Assembly: GCA_964350445.1 (NCBI GenBank)
Contig: CAYGKA010000003.1
Location: 62,001 to 126,000, forward strand
DNA: 64,000 bases
From: Hwanghaeella sp964350445
Lineage (GTDB): Bacteria; Pseudomonadota; Alphaproteobacteria; UBA8366; Aestuariispiraceae
Direction of reading: 5' to 3'
Positions 1 through 8,650 of this stretch are shown piece by piece (position 1 is the stretch's first letter; each line of letters begins with the position of its first letter). Made by a program: the position numbers and the translations under genes. The notes beneath the pieces were generated by a model. That model worked only from the letters and a program-made list of their open reading frames with translations. It made no database searches and was not told where the DNA came from.

Positions 1-1249
1 CCGGGCCGCCGGTGGGCGCGGGTTCTTCAGACAGTCCGAACCGGTCGGCCAACCCGGTGATGCAGGCCGCGGCGTCAAACTCGGCGCGCACCCGGGCTTC
101 GCCGGCCTTGCCGTAGCGCCGCCGCAGGTCCGGGTCGGCGATCAATCGGCACAAGGCGGTCGTCAACGCCGGGATGTCGCCCGGTTTCACCAGGGCCCCG
201 GTTTCACCGTCGCGGATCAATTCCGGCACGGCGGAAACCGCGGTGGACAGAACGGCCAGGCCTTGGCTCTGCGCTTCCATCAACACGTTGGGAAGGCCGT
301 CCCGGTCGCCGTCAGCGGCGATCTTGCTGGCCAGGACGAACAGGTCCGACCGGCGCAGCCGTTCCAGCACCGCCTGTTGCGGCTGTGCGCCCAGCCATTC
401 GACGCGGTCGTCGATGCCCAATGTCTCGGCCTGCCGTTTCAGGGCGTCGCGGTCGGCGCCGCCGCCGATATGCGTCAGCCGCCATTGCAGGCTCCCCGGC
501 ACTGCCGACAAGGCGGCCAGCAGGTCCGGATAACCCTTTTTGGCGACCGCGCGGCCGACGGAGATCAGCCGCACGGGGTCGGACGCATCCGACCCGTCAC
601 GGCGGGTCGCCTCGGGCTCCACAGGCGGGAAGCGGGAAAGGTCCAGGCCGTGATAATCCAAATGCACCTTCTGGGGGTTGTCGCCGGACAACCCCCGCAG
701 ATGATCCGCGCCGACGCCGGTGCAGGTGGATAGCCACGCCATGGCGGCCAGTTTCTCCCGCTTCTCCCAATCCGGGATCGTCCAGATATCCTTGGCATGG
801 GCCGACCCGCTCCAGGGCAGGCCCAGGATCATCGCCGCGTAGCGTGTGACCGAGGCGGGTGTGTGCAGGAAATGGAAATGCAGGCGGTCGATCCTGCCGT
901 CCAGCTCGGCGGCCAGGACAAGGGCCTGCCCGAAACGCCGGATCCGATTGGGCGTGCGGTCCCGCGCCAGGTCCTTCAGCCAAATCCCGCGCGCGGCGGC
1001 GTATCCGTCCCGCCGGCGCATCTTCCACCAGGCGCGCAGCACGCGCATCGGTTCCTGATAAAGATATTCCGGAAGGTAGAGGACCGGGGCGGAAATCTCG
1101 GCATGGACGGGATGGGTGTGACGGTCGGTCGGGTGGCGCAGCGACACGATCACCAAGTCCAGGCCACGGCGCTCCAGCGCCAGGATTTCCTGGGCGATGA
1201 ACGTCTCGGACAGCCGCGGATAACCTTTAAGGACGAACGCCGTCGTCAT
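1..1249 (-). CDS. Glycosyltransferase family 4 (GT-B fold), 3' end outside the window
   Basis: Reading from ATG at 1249 gives 416 codons with no stop before the window edge, so the C-terminus is missing. The N-terminus (MTTAFVLKGYPRLSETFI) and the segment SGSAHAKDIW resemble WcaL-like sugar transferases that act on polysaccharide precursors at the cytoplasmic membrane face. The C-terminal half shows the GT4 donor-binding pattern, with GLPNVLMEAQSQG followed by VPELI. The start lies 85 nt downstream of the next glycosyltransferase on the same strand, so the two are probably co-transcribed. The family call is strong. The sugar and acceptor cannot be told from sequence. Confidence 0.85.
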   Translation of the reverse strand, partial: MTTAFVLKGYPRLSETFIAQEILALERRGLDLVIVSLRHPTDRHTHPVHAEISAPVLYLPEYLYQEPMRVLRAWWKMRRRDGYAAARGIWLKDLARDRTPNRIRRFGQALVLAAELDGRIDRLHFHFLHTPASVTRYAAMILGLPWSGSAHAKDIWTIPDWEKREKLAAMAWLSTCTGVGADHLRGLSGDNPQKVHLDYHGLDLSRFPPVEPEATRRDGSDASDPVRLISVGRAVAKKGYPDLLAALSAVPGSLQWRLTHIGGGADRDALKRQAETLGIDDRVEWLGAQPQQAVLERLRRSDLFVLASKIAADGDRDGLPNVLMEAQSQGLAVLSTAVSAVPELIRDGETGALVKPGDIPALTTALCRLIADPDLRRRYGKAGEARVRAEFDAAACITGLADRFGLSEEPAPTGGP

Positions 1250-1333
1250 GGAACCTCATGGACCTTCGGTCGTATCCCGATTGCTGAACGTGCTGCCCGA
1301 TCGCCGCTATGGGGCTTGTTGGGAAGCCCGGCG

Positions 1334-2551
1334 CTATTTGGAGCTGGCGACGCGAACCTTGGCCCGCGGGCGTGCGGTCAGGCGGGTCGCCAGAATGTTC
1401 ACGCTTTCCAGCCCATCCAACAAACCGGGGATGATCACGTCGGACGGGTGGTTCTGCTGCGGCAGGTGGCGCAGGGCGGTCGCCATATCCTTCGGCAAAT
1501 TGGTTTCTTCCGGGTCCAGCATTTTCAGCAGACCCAATTCCTGCGCGCGTTTGGCGCGGATATACTGTTCGCGGCGCGGGTAGCGGCGCGGCACGATCAC
1601 CGCCGGCTTGTCGAAGGACAGGATCTCGCAGAACGTATTGTAACCGCCCATCGCGACCATACCGACGGCGTCGACGATCAACTGCTCAAGATGGGCGTCG
1701 AAGGTGATGATCTCCACATCGTCCAGCGCTTCGGCGCGGCCCTTGAAGGCCGCTTGGCTTTCCGTCGACATGAAGGGTCCCAGAACCATCAGCGCCGGAT
1801 AGGGCAGGTTCCTGTCGGTCTCGTAGGCTTGCAGCACCCAGTCGACCAGTTCCTCCCCGTCGCCGCCACCGCCCGGCGTGACCATGATATAGGGTTTCTG
1901 AATCTTGGAAGTCGCGAAGGCCGCGGTCGGAAGATCCGCCGGTTCGCTGCGCTCAAGATAGCCGGTATAGATCATCTTGCGGCGGACGGATTGCGGAATT
2001 TCCAGCCCTTCCAACGGATCGCAGAACTGCGGCAGGCCGTAGACCCAAAGCTCATCGTAATATTTCGACAGGGCGGGGATGGCGCGCTTGCGCTTCCATT
2101 CCGGCTCCAGCAGGGCCGGTTCATCCATCACGTCGCGCAGACCCAGAACGCAGGGAATGCCCTTTTCGTTCAGGTCCTGCAGGGTGGATTCCACCTCGCC
2201 ATGCAGGCCCAGCGGTTCCTTGTCGACGATGAACAGGTCGGGATCGAAGGTTTCGGCCGTGTGCCGGATAATCGACTCGCGGATCGCCAGCGTGTCGGTG
2301 ATGTTCATGTGCAGCTTCAGCGGCGTGTACTCGCCGTTGCGCAGCTTGATGACGCCGGGAACACGGACGAAGTCCACCCGGGTGCGGAAATCGAAACTGC
2401 CGATGATGGACGACCCGGTCAGGATCAGGACGGAAACGTCCTTCGATTCCTCGACCAAGGCATGCGCGATCGCTCGGACGCGCCTCAAGTGGCCCAACCC
2501 GAAGGTATCGTGGCTGTACATCAGCACGCGCTTATGCTGGCCCCGGCTCAT
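1334..2551 (-). CDS. MurG/GT28-like glycosyltransferase
   Basis: A 405-residue protein. The N-terminus has the motif YSHDTFGLGHLRR, a glycine/histidine loop typical of GT-B enzymes. The C-terminal half contains VTPGGGGDGEE and MGGYNTFCEIL, the nucleotide-sugar-binding loops of the GT28 (MurG-like) type. It has no membrane segment or signal peptide, so it should act in the cytoplasm or at the membrane face. It is followed on the same strand by a GT4 transferase, suggesting a two-enzyme glycan or glycolipid step. It is too different from MurG itself to be called the peptidoglycan enzyme. Confidence 0.8.
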   Translation of the reverse strand: MSRGQHKRVLMYSHDTFGLGHLRRVRAIAHALVEESKDVSVLILTGSSIIGSFDFRTRVDFVRVPGVIKLRNGEYTPLKLHMNITDTLAIRESIIRHTAETFDPDLFIVDKEPLGLHGEVESTLQDLNEKGIPCVLGLRDVMDEPALLEPEWKRKRAIPALSKYYDELWVYGLPQFCDPLEGLEIPQSVRRKMIYTGYLERSEPADLPTAAFATSKIQKPYIMVTPGGGGDGEELVDWVLQAYETDRNLPYPALMVLGPFMSTESQAAFKGRAEALDDVEIITFDAHLEQLIVDAVGMVAMGGYNTFCEILSFDKPAVIVPRRYPRREQYIRAKRAQELGLLKMLDPEETNLPKDMATALRHLPQQNHPSDVIIPGLLDGLESVNILATRLTARPRAKVRVASSK

Positions 2552-2976
2552 CCTCGTTCACCTTCCTGACGGCAGCGGTTTCTTTGTGCCCGCCAATTGC
2601 CGGCTTGCGCCCCCCGCGAACGTATCCCGGGTCAATTGATCACCCCACACGGCAACTATTACATGGAAAAGCGATGTCGTCACAATGGATTTTCAAGCAT
2701 CCGGCGCGCAATCGCACTTTCCGGGCCCGTCCAGCGGCGATCCAAGACCGCCGGATTTGGCCGCATTTCGCCGAAATCCGGCCCGATCCGGCTCGGTCAC
2801 GAGAAAGTCACGGCGCGGCACTTGGTTTTCCCGCGCCGCAGCACACATTGAATACAACGGTAGACGCTCCGTTCGCCGGGTTCGGGCGACAGATGGCGGG
2901 GTTCTGCACGGCTCATTTCCCTCCGGCATTCAGGGGAGGGACCTTGAAAACAGGGAACCGACAGAAGGAAAAACCG
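2552..2976. other. 425-bp divergent intergenic region with one hairpin
   Basis: This region lies between the glycosyltransferase pair (minus) and the small methyltransferase (plus), so it should hold promoters for both. No convincing gene was found. An open frame from 2584 runs into the methyltransferase, but its upstream part has no domain character. A stem-loop lies at 2751-2781. Confidence 0.5.
2751..2781. repeat. Inverted repeat (stem-loop)
   Basis: The arms CCGGATTT (2751-2758) and AAATCCGG (2774-2781) are perfectly complementary. They continue inward as GGC/GCC with one bulged base. No T-run follows on either strand, so this is not a clear terminator. Confidence 0.5.
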
Positions 2977-3507
2977 TTGTCACGACTGGATTCATTCATC
3001 CGCCGGCTCACGGCCCAGCGCGCCTGCCTGAACCAGGCCGCCCAGATGGTTTCCGGGCGCCGGGGTGTGGTCCTCGAAATCGGCCTGGGGAACGGGCGGA
3101 CCTTCGACCATCTGCGGGAAACGCTGCCGGACCGCGAAATTTTCGTTTTCGACCGGCATGTGGCGTCCCATCCCGACAGCACGCCGGACGACGCGCATCT
3201 TTACCTGGGCGATCTTTCGGAAACCCTGCTGCGGGCCCGCGACGCCCTGCCCGAACCCGCCATTCTGGTTCACAGCGATATCGGCACCGGCAATGCGGCG
3301 CATGATGCCCAGGTGGCGCAGATGATGGCGGAGGCCCTGCCGCAGATGCTGCAGCCGGGCGCGGTCGTCGTCAGCGACCAGGCGATCCCGTTGCCCGATG
3401 CGGAAGACATCCCGTTGCCGGCAGGGGTTTGGCAGGACCGTTACTTCTTCCAAGCCTATCGGGGATGGCGCGAACCCGCCCGCCGCAGGGCCGGCGCCAG
3501 AGCCTGA
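2977..3507 (+). CDS. Small class I SAM-dependent methyltransferase
   Basis: A 176-residue protein with the SAM-binding motif I, VVLEIGLGNGRTFDHL, near residue 30, followed by an acidic loop and a later strand ending GAVVVSDQ. It looks like a compact Rossmann methyltransferase. The substrate is unknown. I chose the TTG at 2977 because AGAAGGAA sits six bases upstream. A TTG at 2944 behind GGAGGG is a possible longer start (11 more residues). It stands alone, convergent with xthA. Confidence 0.65.
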   Translation: MSRLDSFIRRLTAQRACLNQAAQMVSGRRGVVLEIGLGNGRTFDHLRETLPDREIFVFDRHVASHPDSTPDDAHLYLGDLSETLLRARDALPEPAILVHSDIGTGNAAHDAQVAQMMAEALPQMLQPGAVVVSDQAIPLPDAEDIPLPAGVWQDRYFFQAYRGWREPARRRAGARA

Positions 3508-3582
3508 GGCGCTTCAAGGAGGGCCCCTGTAAGGAGGCCCTTTGAGGAAGCCCTGTAAGGACGCCTGGGAAGGCGCCCTTAC
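3508..3582. repeat. Degenerate short direct repeats between convergent genes
   Basis: Copies of CCCTGTAAGGA followed by a GCC-rich block occur near 3527 and 3550, with related AAGGAGG/GAGGAAG and GGCGC/GCGCC pieces around them. They fill the gap between the methyltransferase stop and the xthA stop. The block could act as a weak bidirectional terminator, but there is no clean stem with a T-run. Confidence 0.4.
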
Positions 3583-4374
3583 CTAAAGGTCTAAATCGAC
3601 AATCACCGGCACATGGTCCGACGGCTTTTCCCAGCCGCGCGCGTCCTTGACGATATCGACGCCGGTCACCGTATCGGCCAGCGGCGCCGTCACCCATACA
3701 TGGTCCAGCCGGCGGCCCTTATTGGCGGCTTCCCAGTCGCGGGCGCGGTAACTCCACCAGCTATAGACTTTTTCCGGCTCGGGAATCTTGGCCCGAACCG
3801 CATCGACCCATTTCAATCCGTTCTGCACGGCGGTCAGTTTCTCCACCTCGATCGGCGTGTGGCTGACGATTTTCAGAAGTTGCTTGTGCGACCAGACGTC
3901 GTTTTCCAAGGGCGCGATGTTGAGGTCGCCGACCAGCACCATCGGTTTGGACGCCTTGCGATCGGATTTGAACCAGTCGCGCATCTCGTCGACGAAGCGC
4001 AGTTTGTGATCGAACTTCTCGTTGATCTCGGGGTTCGGCTCGTCGCCGCCGGCGGGAACGTAGAAATTGTGCAGTTCGAATTTGCCGTCGACATCGACCG
4101 CCAGATGCCGGCAATCCTGCTTGCCGGCCCAGTCGCGGCTTCCCGCATCCTTGATCGGCAGGCGGGACAGGACGGCGACGCCGTTATAGCCCTTCATGCC
4201 CCGGAACAGCACATGCTCGTAGCCAAGTGCCTTGATGTCCTCCAGCGGGAACTTGGAATCCTCCACCTTGGTCTCCTGCAGGCACAGGACATCGGGCTTA
4301 TGGCTTTCGGTGAACTGGGCCACGATCGGCATGCGGAGACGGACGGAGTTGATGTTCCAGGTGGCCAGGCGCAT
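3583..4374 (-). CDS. xthA: Exodeoxyribonuclease III
   Basis: A 263-residue AP endonuclease/3'-5' exonuclease of the EEP family, involved in base excision repair. The motifs are in order: MRLATWNINSVRLR, then LCLQETKVED (metal-binding Glu), VGDLNIAPLENDVW (catalytic Asp/Asn), and the C-terminal RLDHVWV and PSDHVPVIVDL with the active-site histidine. The length is normal for XthA and the ATG start is unambiguous. It lies 74 nt from the start of the amidotransferase-type hydrolase coming in from the same strand. Confidence 0.95.
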   Translation of the reverse strand: MRLATWNINSVRLRMPIVAQFTESHKPDVLCLQETKVEDSKFPLEDIKALGYEHVLFRGMKGYNGVAVLSRLPIKDAGSRDWAGKQDCRHLAVDVDGKFELHNFYVPAGGDEPNPEINEKFDHKLRFVDEMRDWFKSDRKASKPMVLVGDLNIAPLENDVWSHKQLLKIVSHTPIEVEKLTAVQNGLKWVDAVRAKIPEPEKVYSWWSYRARDWEAANKGRRLDHVWVTAPLADTVTGVDIVKDARGWEKPSDHVPVIVDLDL

Positions 4375-4448
4375 GGGCGGGATCCTCTCGATTACGATAC
4401 AGTTTTGCCGGCCCGGGCGGCGCGGGCCGTATCACGATTAGCGGTTTT

Positions 4449-5228
4449 TCAGGCAGCCGCGCCGGCGGCATAGCGCTTGGCGGCATAGGCGCGGGCGGCC
4501 TCTCCGAACGCGGCGAACATGGACCGGCTCAACGGCCAGGTCAGCGCCACCGGATGTTCCGGATGCCACTGAACGCTCAACAGGAAACCCGGGGCGGAGG
4601 GCATGGAAACCGCCTCGATCACCCCGTCGGGGCTTTCCGCCTCCACCACCAGGCTGGGGGCGAGGCGGTCGATCGCCTGGGAATGCAGGGAATTGACGCT
4701 GACCTGCTGGGCGCCGCCGGCGAGTTTGGCGAGCGGCCCGTCCGGGCGGACGGTGATCGTGTGGGCGACGTCGTATTGGCCGAAATAGTCCAGATCGTTG
4801 TTGACGCGGTGGTCGCGCTTGCCGGGCAGTTCCTGGACGTGCTGATGCAGCGTGCCGCCCAGCGCGACATTCAATTCCTGATGCCCGCGGCAGACCGCAA
4901 ACAGCGGCATGCCCCGTTCGATCGCCTTCCTGATCAGCGGCAGGGTCGTGCTGTCGCGCCGGGGATCGCGCTTCACCCCGTCGCGGAAAGCCGGCCCTTC
5001 ATAATGATGCGGTTCCACATTCGACGGGCTGCCGGTCAGGAAAAGCCCGTCCAGCCGGTCCAGCAGCATGTCCAGGTCCAGCACGTCGCCCAGCGGCGGC
5101 ACGATCAGGGGCGTCGCCTTGGCCGCGTCGGCGATGGCGTTCACGTATTTGTCGCCCACCTTCACATAGAAGCGGTTGCCTTCGTCCTCGATGGCGCAGC
5201 CCGAAACACCGATCAGCGCGCTTTGCAT
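4449..5228 (-). CDS. Class I glutamine amidotransferase-like hydrolase (PuuD / peptidase C26 family)
   Basis: A 259-residue cytoplasmic enzyme. The nucleophile elbow is FAVCRGHQELNVALGGTLHQ (Cys about residue 110) and the partner His-Glu is in VQWHPEHP near the C-terminus. These features define the gamma-glutamyl-GABA hydrolase (PuuD) family, which cleaves gamma-glutamyl amides. I prefer the ATG at 5228, with AGG eight bases upstream, over the in-frame GTG at 5237. No other putrescine-catabolism gene is adjacent, so the natural substrate is uncertain. Confidence 0.85.
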   Translation of the reverse strand: MQSALIGVSGCAIEDEGNRFYVKVGDKYVNAIADAAKATPLIVPPLGDVLDLDMLLDRLDGLFLTGSPSNVEPHHYEGPAFRDGVKRDPRRDSTTLPLIRKAIERGMPLFAVCRGHQELNVALGGTLHQHVQELPGKRDHRVNNDLDYFGQYDVAHTITVRPDGPLAKLAGGAQQVSVNSLHSQAIDRLAPSLVVEAESPDGVIEAVSMPSAPGFLLSVQWHPEHPVALTWPLSRSMFAAFGEAARAYAAKRYAAGAAA

Positions 5229-5440
5229 GGCGATCACCTATTTCTGAATTGTCCCGCTACCGTAGCGGCTAGCCAATACCCGCGCCATGGCGTAGGCCAA
5301 CGGGGTATCGGCCGCGATCCGGCGGCCTTCGATTATGTACCGGATGTGTCCTGATAGGGCATCCCGGAAATTGCGGTGAATTGCTGCTTGGCGGAAAATT
5401 GACCGCGTCGGCGCGGTCTGGAATGAGGCGGAAGAAACAC

Positions 5441-6280
5441 GTGGATACGGCGGTCGAAAACATTCTGCTGTTCAAGGGCGCGGTCGTCGGCATCTGGTTC
5501 CTGATCTGGTTCGCCTGGGAACGCCTATCGCCCGCCGCCCATGAATGGGTGCAGGCCAATGCCGGCCCGGAAGAGGCGGCCGATGGGGCAGACAGACGGC
5601 GCGGCAGGTTCAAGCGCTGGTTTCGCAACGCCGCCCTGTTCGCCATCAACAGCGCGCTGTCGCCGCTGATCGTGCTGCCGATCAGCGCCTTCATGGCGGG
5701 CAACGGGCCCGACTGGCGGCCCGACTGGGTGGCCGAGGCCTATGGCGGCTGGGCCGGGTTGGCGCTGGATATCCTGCTGCTGGACGTGTTCATCTATGTC
5801 TGGCACCGGGTGAACCACGAAGTGCCGTTCCTGTGGCGCTTCCATCAGGTCCATCATTTCGACCGCCATCTGGATACCACCAGCGCCGTGCGCTTCCATT
5901 TCGGGGAGGTCCTGCTCTCGGCCGTCGCGCGCGGGCTCTATGTCGGGGCGATGGATATCCCTTTCGCCTCCGTCGTCGTCTTCGAGGCGGTACTGCTGCT
6001 GTGTTCCATCTTTCACCATTCGAACGCGCGGCTGCCGGCGGGCATCGAAAAGGCGCTTTCCGCCGTCATCATCACACCCGGCATTCATTGGGTGCATCAC
6101 CATGCGGTCCGGACGGACACGGATTCGAACTACGGCACGCTGTTCAGTTTCTGGGACCGGTTGTTCGGCACCAAATCCGGCACCGCGCGTTGGGCCGAGA
6201 TGCCGATCGGTCTGGAAGGCGAAAAACGCGATCCGCCGCTTGTCGACCTGCTGCTCGCACCGGCCCGATCGAAGCTATGA
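5441..6280 (+). CDS. Sterol desaturase / fatty acid hydroxylase family membrane protein
   Basis: A 279-residue integral membrane di-iron oxygenase. The His motifs appear in family order: WHRVNHE, HQVHHFDRH, HHSN and HWVHHH. Hydrophobic segments lie near residues 8-27 and in the middle of the protein. The start is taken as GTG at 5441 because GAGGCGGAAG precedes it; an ATG at 5423 is in frame. The lipid substrate is not predictable. It is divergent from the PuuD-like gene and precedes ppk2 by 159 bp. Confidence 0.8.
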   Translation: MDTAVENILLFKGAVVGIWFLIWFAWERLSPAAHEWVQANAGPEEAADGADRRRGRFKRWFRNAALFAINSALSPLIVLPISAFMAGNGPDWRPDWVAEAYGGWAGLALDILLLDVFIYVWHRVNHEVPFLWRFHQVHHFDRHLDTTSAVRFHFGEVLLSAVARGLYVGAMDIPFASVVVFEAVLLLCSIFHHSNARLPAGIEKALSAVIITPGIHWVHHHAVRTDTDSNYGTLFSFWDRLFGTKSGTARWAEMPIGLEGEKRDPPLVDLLLAPARSKL

Positions 6281-6371
6281 TCCCAATATTATGTAATAGA
6301 CACACATTATAAGGAATGCTGAAAACTGCGGTCTGCTCGCCGGCGACGGGCCTCGATTATCGGGCTGTGAG

Positions 6372-6385
6372 TTGACCAGGATCAA
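6372..6385 (+). promoter_or_regulatory. FNR/FixK-like binding site upstream of ppk2
   Basis: TTGACCAGGATCAA matches the FNR/FixK pattern TTGAY-N4-RTCAA. A candidate -10 element, TATTAT, lies at 6408-6413, which would put the transcription start near 6420. The box would then be centred about 41.5 bases upstream, the position used by class II FNR-type activators. The site and spacing are read directly; control by FNR or FixK is inferred. Confidence 0.55.
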
Positions 6386-6439
6386 GTCCGGATTTCCAAG
6401 GCTTTGATATTATTCCCACATCAGCCTGGGGAGAAGATC

Positions 6440-7567
6440 ATGAACGCCGAGATTAAAGACGCGCCAGCGAACACCGTTGCCGTGCCGGCCGAGGACGCCA
6501 AGAAAACCGTCGTGCAAGGGGCGCCGGTCGCCGAAGGTCCCGCGCCAGCGAAAACCGAGTCGAAAAAACCCGTGCCACGGAAACCGGCCCCCCGGAAGGT
6601 CCAGGCGAAGAAACCCGTCGCCGCAAAGGCCAAGCCGCTGACCGCGAAGCCTGGAAACGGCACCGCCGCCGAGGTGCCGCATCACGGCGCCGGCGAGCAG
6701 TTGCATCACCTTGCGGAAATGCGGCACGACCCGGAAACCATCCGGCGGGTCTTCGAAAACGGCGAATATCCGTATCACACCAAGATAAAACGCGTGGTTT
6801 ACGAAGCACATAAAGCCGCGCTTCAGGTCGAATTGCTGAAGGTCCAGCGCTGGGTGAAGGAGACGGGACAGAAGATCGTCATCCTGTTCGAAGGCCGTGA
6901 CGCGGCCGGCAAGGGCGGCACCATCAAACGCTATATGGAACACCTCAATCCCCGCGGCGCGCGTGTCGTGGCTTTGGAAAAACCGACCGCCGAGGAACAG
7001 GGCCAATGGTATTTCCAGCGCTATATCGGCCACCTGCCGACGGCTGGCGAAATCGTCATGTTCGACCGGTCCTGGTACAACCGCGCCGGGGTCGAGCGCG
7101 TCATGGGGTTCTGCAACGGCGGCGACTATCTGGAATTCATGCGTCAGGTGCCCGAGCTGGAGCGGATGTGGACCCGGTCGGGCATCCGGCTGTACAAATA
7201 CTGGTTCTCCGTCACCCAGGACGAACAGAAGCGGCGCTTCACCCAGCGCAAGAAGGATCCGCTGAAACAGTGGAAGCTGTCGCCGATCGACATCGCCTCA
7301 CTGGAAAAGTGGGACGATTACACCGAGGCGAAGGAAGCGATGTTCTTTTATACAGACACCGCCGACGCACCCTGGACGATCATCAAATCCTCCGACAAGA
7401 AGCGCGCCCGCATCAACTGCATGCAGCATTTCCTGTCCACGCTGCCCTATCCGGGCAAGGACGACCATGTGGTGCATGGGCCGGACCCGTTGATCGTCGG
7501 GTCGAGCCATCATGTGATCGGCAAGAGCGAGCATATCCTGGGCGCCAGTTTGCAGGGCGATAAATAG
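6440..7567 (+). CDS. ppk2: Polyphosphate kinase 2 (PPK2)
   Basis: A 375-residue enzyme that transfers phosphate between polyphosphate and nucleotides in the cytoplasm. Walker A is FEGRDAAGKGGTIKRY (about residues 150-163). The Walker B/lid region is FDRSWYNRAGVERVMGF (about 207-223), and QDEQKRRFTQR follows, as in class I PPK2. The first 75 or so residues are an Ala/Lys/Pro-rich basic tail resembling histone H1-like tails, longer than in typical PPK2. The ATG at 6440 is preceded by GGGGAG. An FNR-like box upstream suggests induction under low oxygen. Confidence 0.92.
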   Translation: MNAEIKDAPANTVAVPAEDAKKTVVQGAPVAEGPAPAKTESKKPVPRKPAPRKVQAKKPVAAKAKPLTAKPGNGTAAEVPHHGAGEQLHHLAEMRHDPETIRRVFENGEYPYHTKIKRVVYEAHKAALQVELLKVQRWVKETGQKIVILFEGRDAAGKGGTIKRYMEHLNPRGARVVALEKPTAEEQGQWYFQRYIGHLPTAGEIVMFDRSWYNRAGVERVMGFCNGGDYLEFMRQVPELERMWTRSGIRLYKYWFSVTQDEQKRRFTQRKKDPLKQWKLSPIDIASLEKWDDYTEAKEAMFFYTDTADAPWTIIKSSDKKRARINCMQHFLSTLPYPGKDDHVVHGPDPLIVGSSHHVIGKSEHILGASLQGDK

Positions 7568-7644
7568 GCTGCCCTCAGCGCCGGTCGCCCCGCCGGGGGT
7601 CGGCAATTCCGCTGGCAGCCTCGCCAGTGGTCCCGTTGGCTAAG

Positions 7645-7875
7645 TCAGTCGTGCCCGTCCGCCGGCAGGGTCTTGGCATAGGCCCATTCCGCCAGGGTCA
7701 GGATCATGAATCCGCCGACCGCCAGGATCGGCAGCCGCCATTCGGTCAGCAGGCCGCGATAGGGCCGCACCGGTTCCCAGCGGGTGAAATCCGGGAAATA
7801 GATCCAGGCTCCATAAAGTGCCGCGCCCAACAGGATGGCGAGGGCGAGGCCAAGGATGTGACGCAGCGTTATCAT
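7645..7875 (-). CDS. Small two-helix membrane protein, last gene of the Rieske operon
   Basis: A 76-residue protein of unknown function. A hydrophobic N-terminal helix (about residues 6-24) and a second (about 48-66) suggest a membrane hairpin. It starts 10 nt after the stop of the Cys-motif protein, so it is very probably translated as part of the same operon. It has no cofactor motif. A role as a small subunit or assembly partner of the membrane redox protein is only an inference from position. Confidence 0.6.
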   Translation of the reverse strand: MITLRHILGLALAILLGAALYGAWIYFPDFTRWEPVRPYRGLLTEWRLPILAVGGFMILTLAEWAYAKTLPADGHD

Positions 7876-7885
7876 CGGGGTCCCC

Positions 7886-8650
7886 TCATGGCCGTGCGAT
7901 GGTGCCGGGGTCGACCGCCAGAACGGTCATGTTGCCGATCCGGGTCAAATCCCCTTCCAGGGAGACAAGCCCCGCCGTGTGATCGAGGATCGCGGCGGAG
8001 ACGGCCTCTCCCCCCGGCCCGGTCATCAGGAAAAATATCTCGCCTTCCACCGGTGAGGTCGAAACGAAGACCGGCGGCTGTCCGCCGCTGATGCACAGAT
8101 TGGCGCAGGCCTTGTGCGCAAGCCCGGTGCCGGGCCGCATCGCGCCGGCCAGGCAGCGGCCGTCGCAAATCTCCCCCGACAGACGCCAGCGGCCCAAGGG
8201 TTCCGCTTGCGGCACTGTCCCGCTCGCGGCCGTTTCCAGGGCGGAGAGACCTTGGTTTCCGCCGCCAAGCTGCAGCATTTTCAATGTGCCGCGTTCCATC
8301 AGCACGCCGCGCACCGCGACCGGCATTCCGGCATATTGATTGATGCGTCCCTGAACGCCGGTCTTCCCGTTGCCGTTCAGCAGGATCACCCTGTCCGCCG
8401 GAATATTCGCCGTGCCCTTGGTGACCCATAGCGCGGGGTAGGGGCCGCCGATGACGATCCCTTCCAAGTCCTGCGCCCCGAAGTCGAACCGGAACCGACC
8501 GTTTTCCGGGTCCGCCTGCGTCGCGCCGATGACCGCCGCCGCGCCGGCAAAACCAAGGGTCAACAGAATGCAGACGGCACCCAGGAAAACCCGCAGCCCT
8601 TTCGGAACCTTGTCCGCCCAGCCGATGAAGAAGGGTTGGGCCGCCTTCAT
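7886..8650 (-). CDS. Membrane-anchored protein with a conserved-looking Cys/His motif
   Basis: A 254-residue protein of unknown function. One N-terminal transmembrane helix (about residues 20-43) is followed by a domain predicted outside the cytoplasm. A cluster of potential metal ligands lies at C162, C166, H179, C182 and C186, in CDGRC followed 12 residues later by HKACANLC. Its ATG overlaps the stop of the Rieske fusion gene (ATGA), so translation is coupled. The motif suggests a metal or redox site, but no named family is assigned. Confidence 0.65.
   Translation of the reverse strand: MKAAQPFFIGWADKVPKGLRVFLGAVCILLTLGFAGAAAVIGATQADPENGRFRFDFGAQDLEGIVIGGPYPALWVTKGTANIPADRVILLNGNGKTGVQGRINQYAGMPVAVRGVLMERGTLKMLQLGGGNQGLSALETAASGTVPQAEPLGRWRLSGEICDGRCLAGAMRPGTGLAHKACANLCISGGQPPVFVSTSPVEGEIFFLMTGPGGEAVSAAILDHTAGLVSLEGDLTRIGNMTVLAVDPGTIARP

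Noticed and set aside
797..2569. 590-codon plus-strand open frame opposite the glycosyltransferases
   Set aside because: It covers parts of two real minus-strand genes; no coherent protein family is visible.
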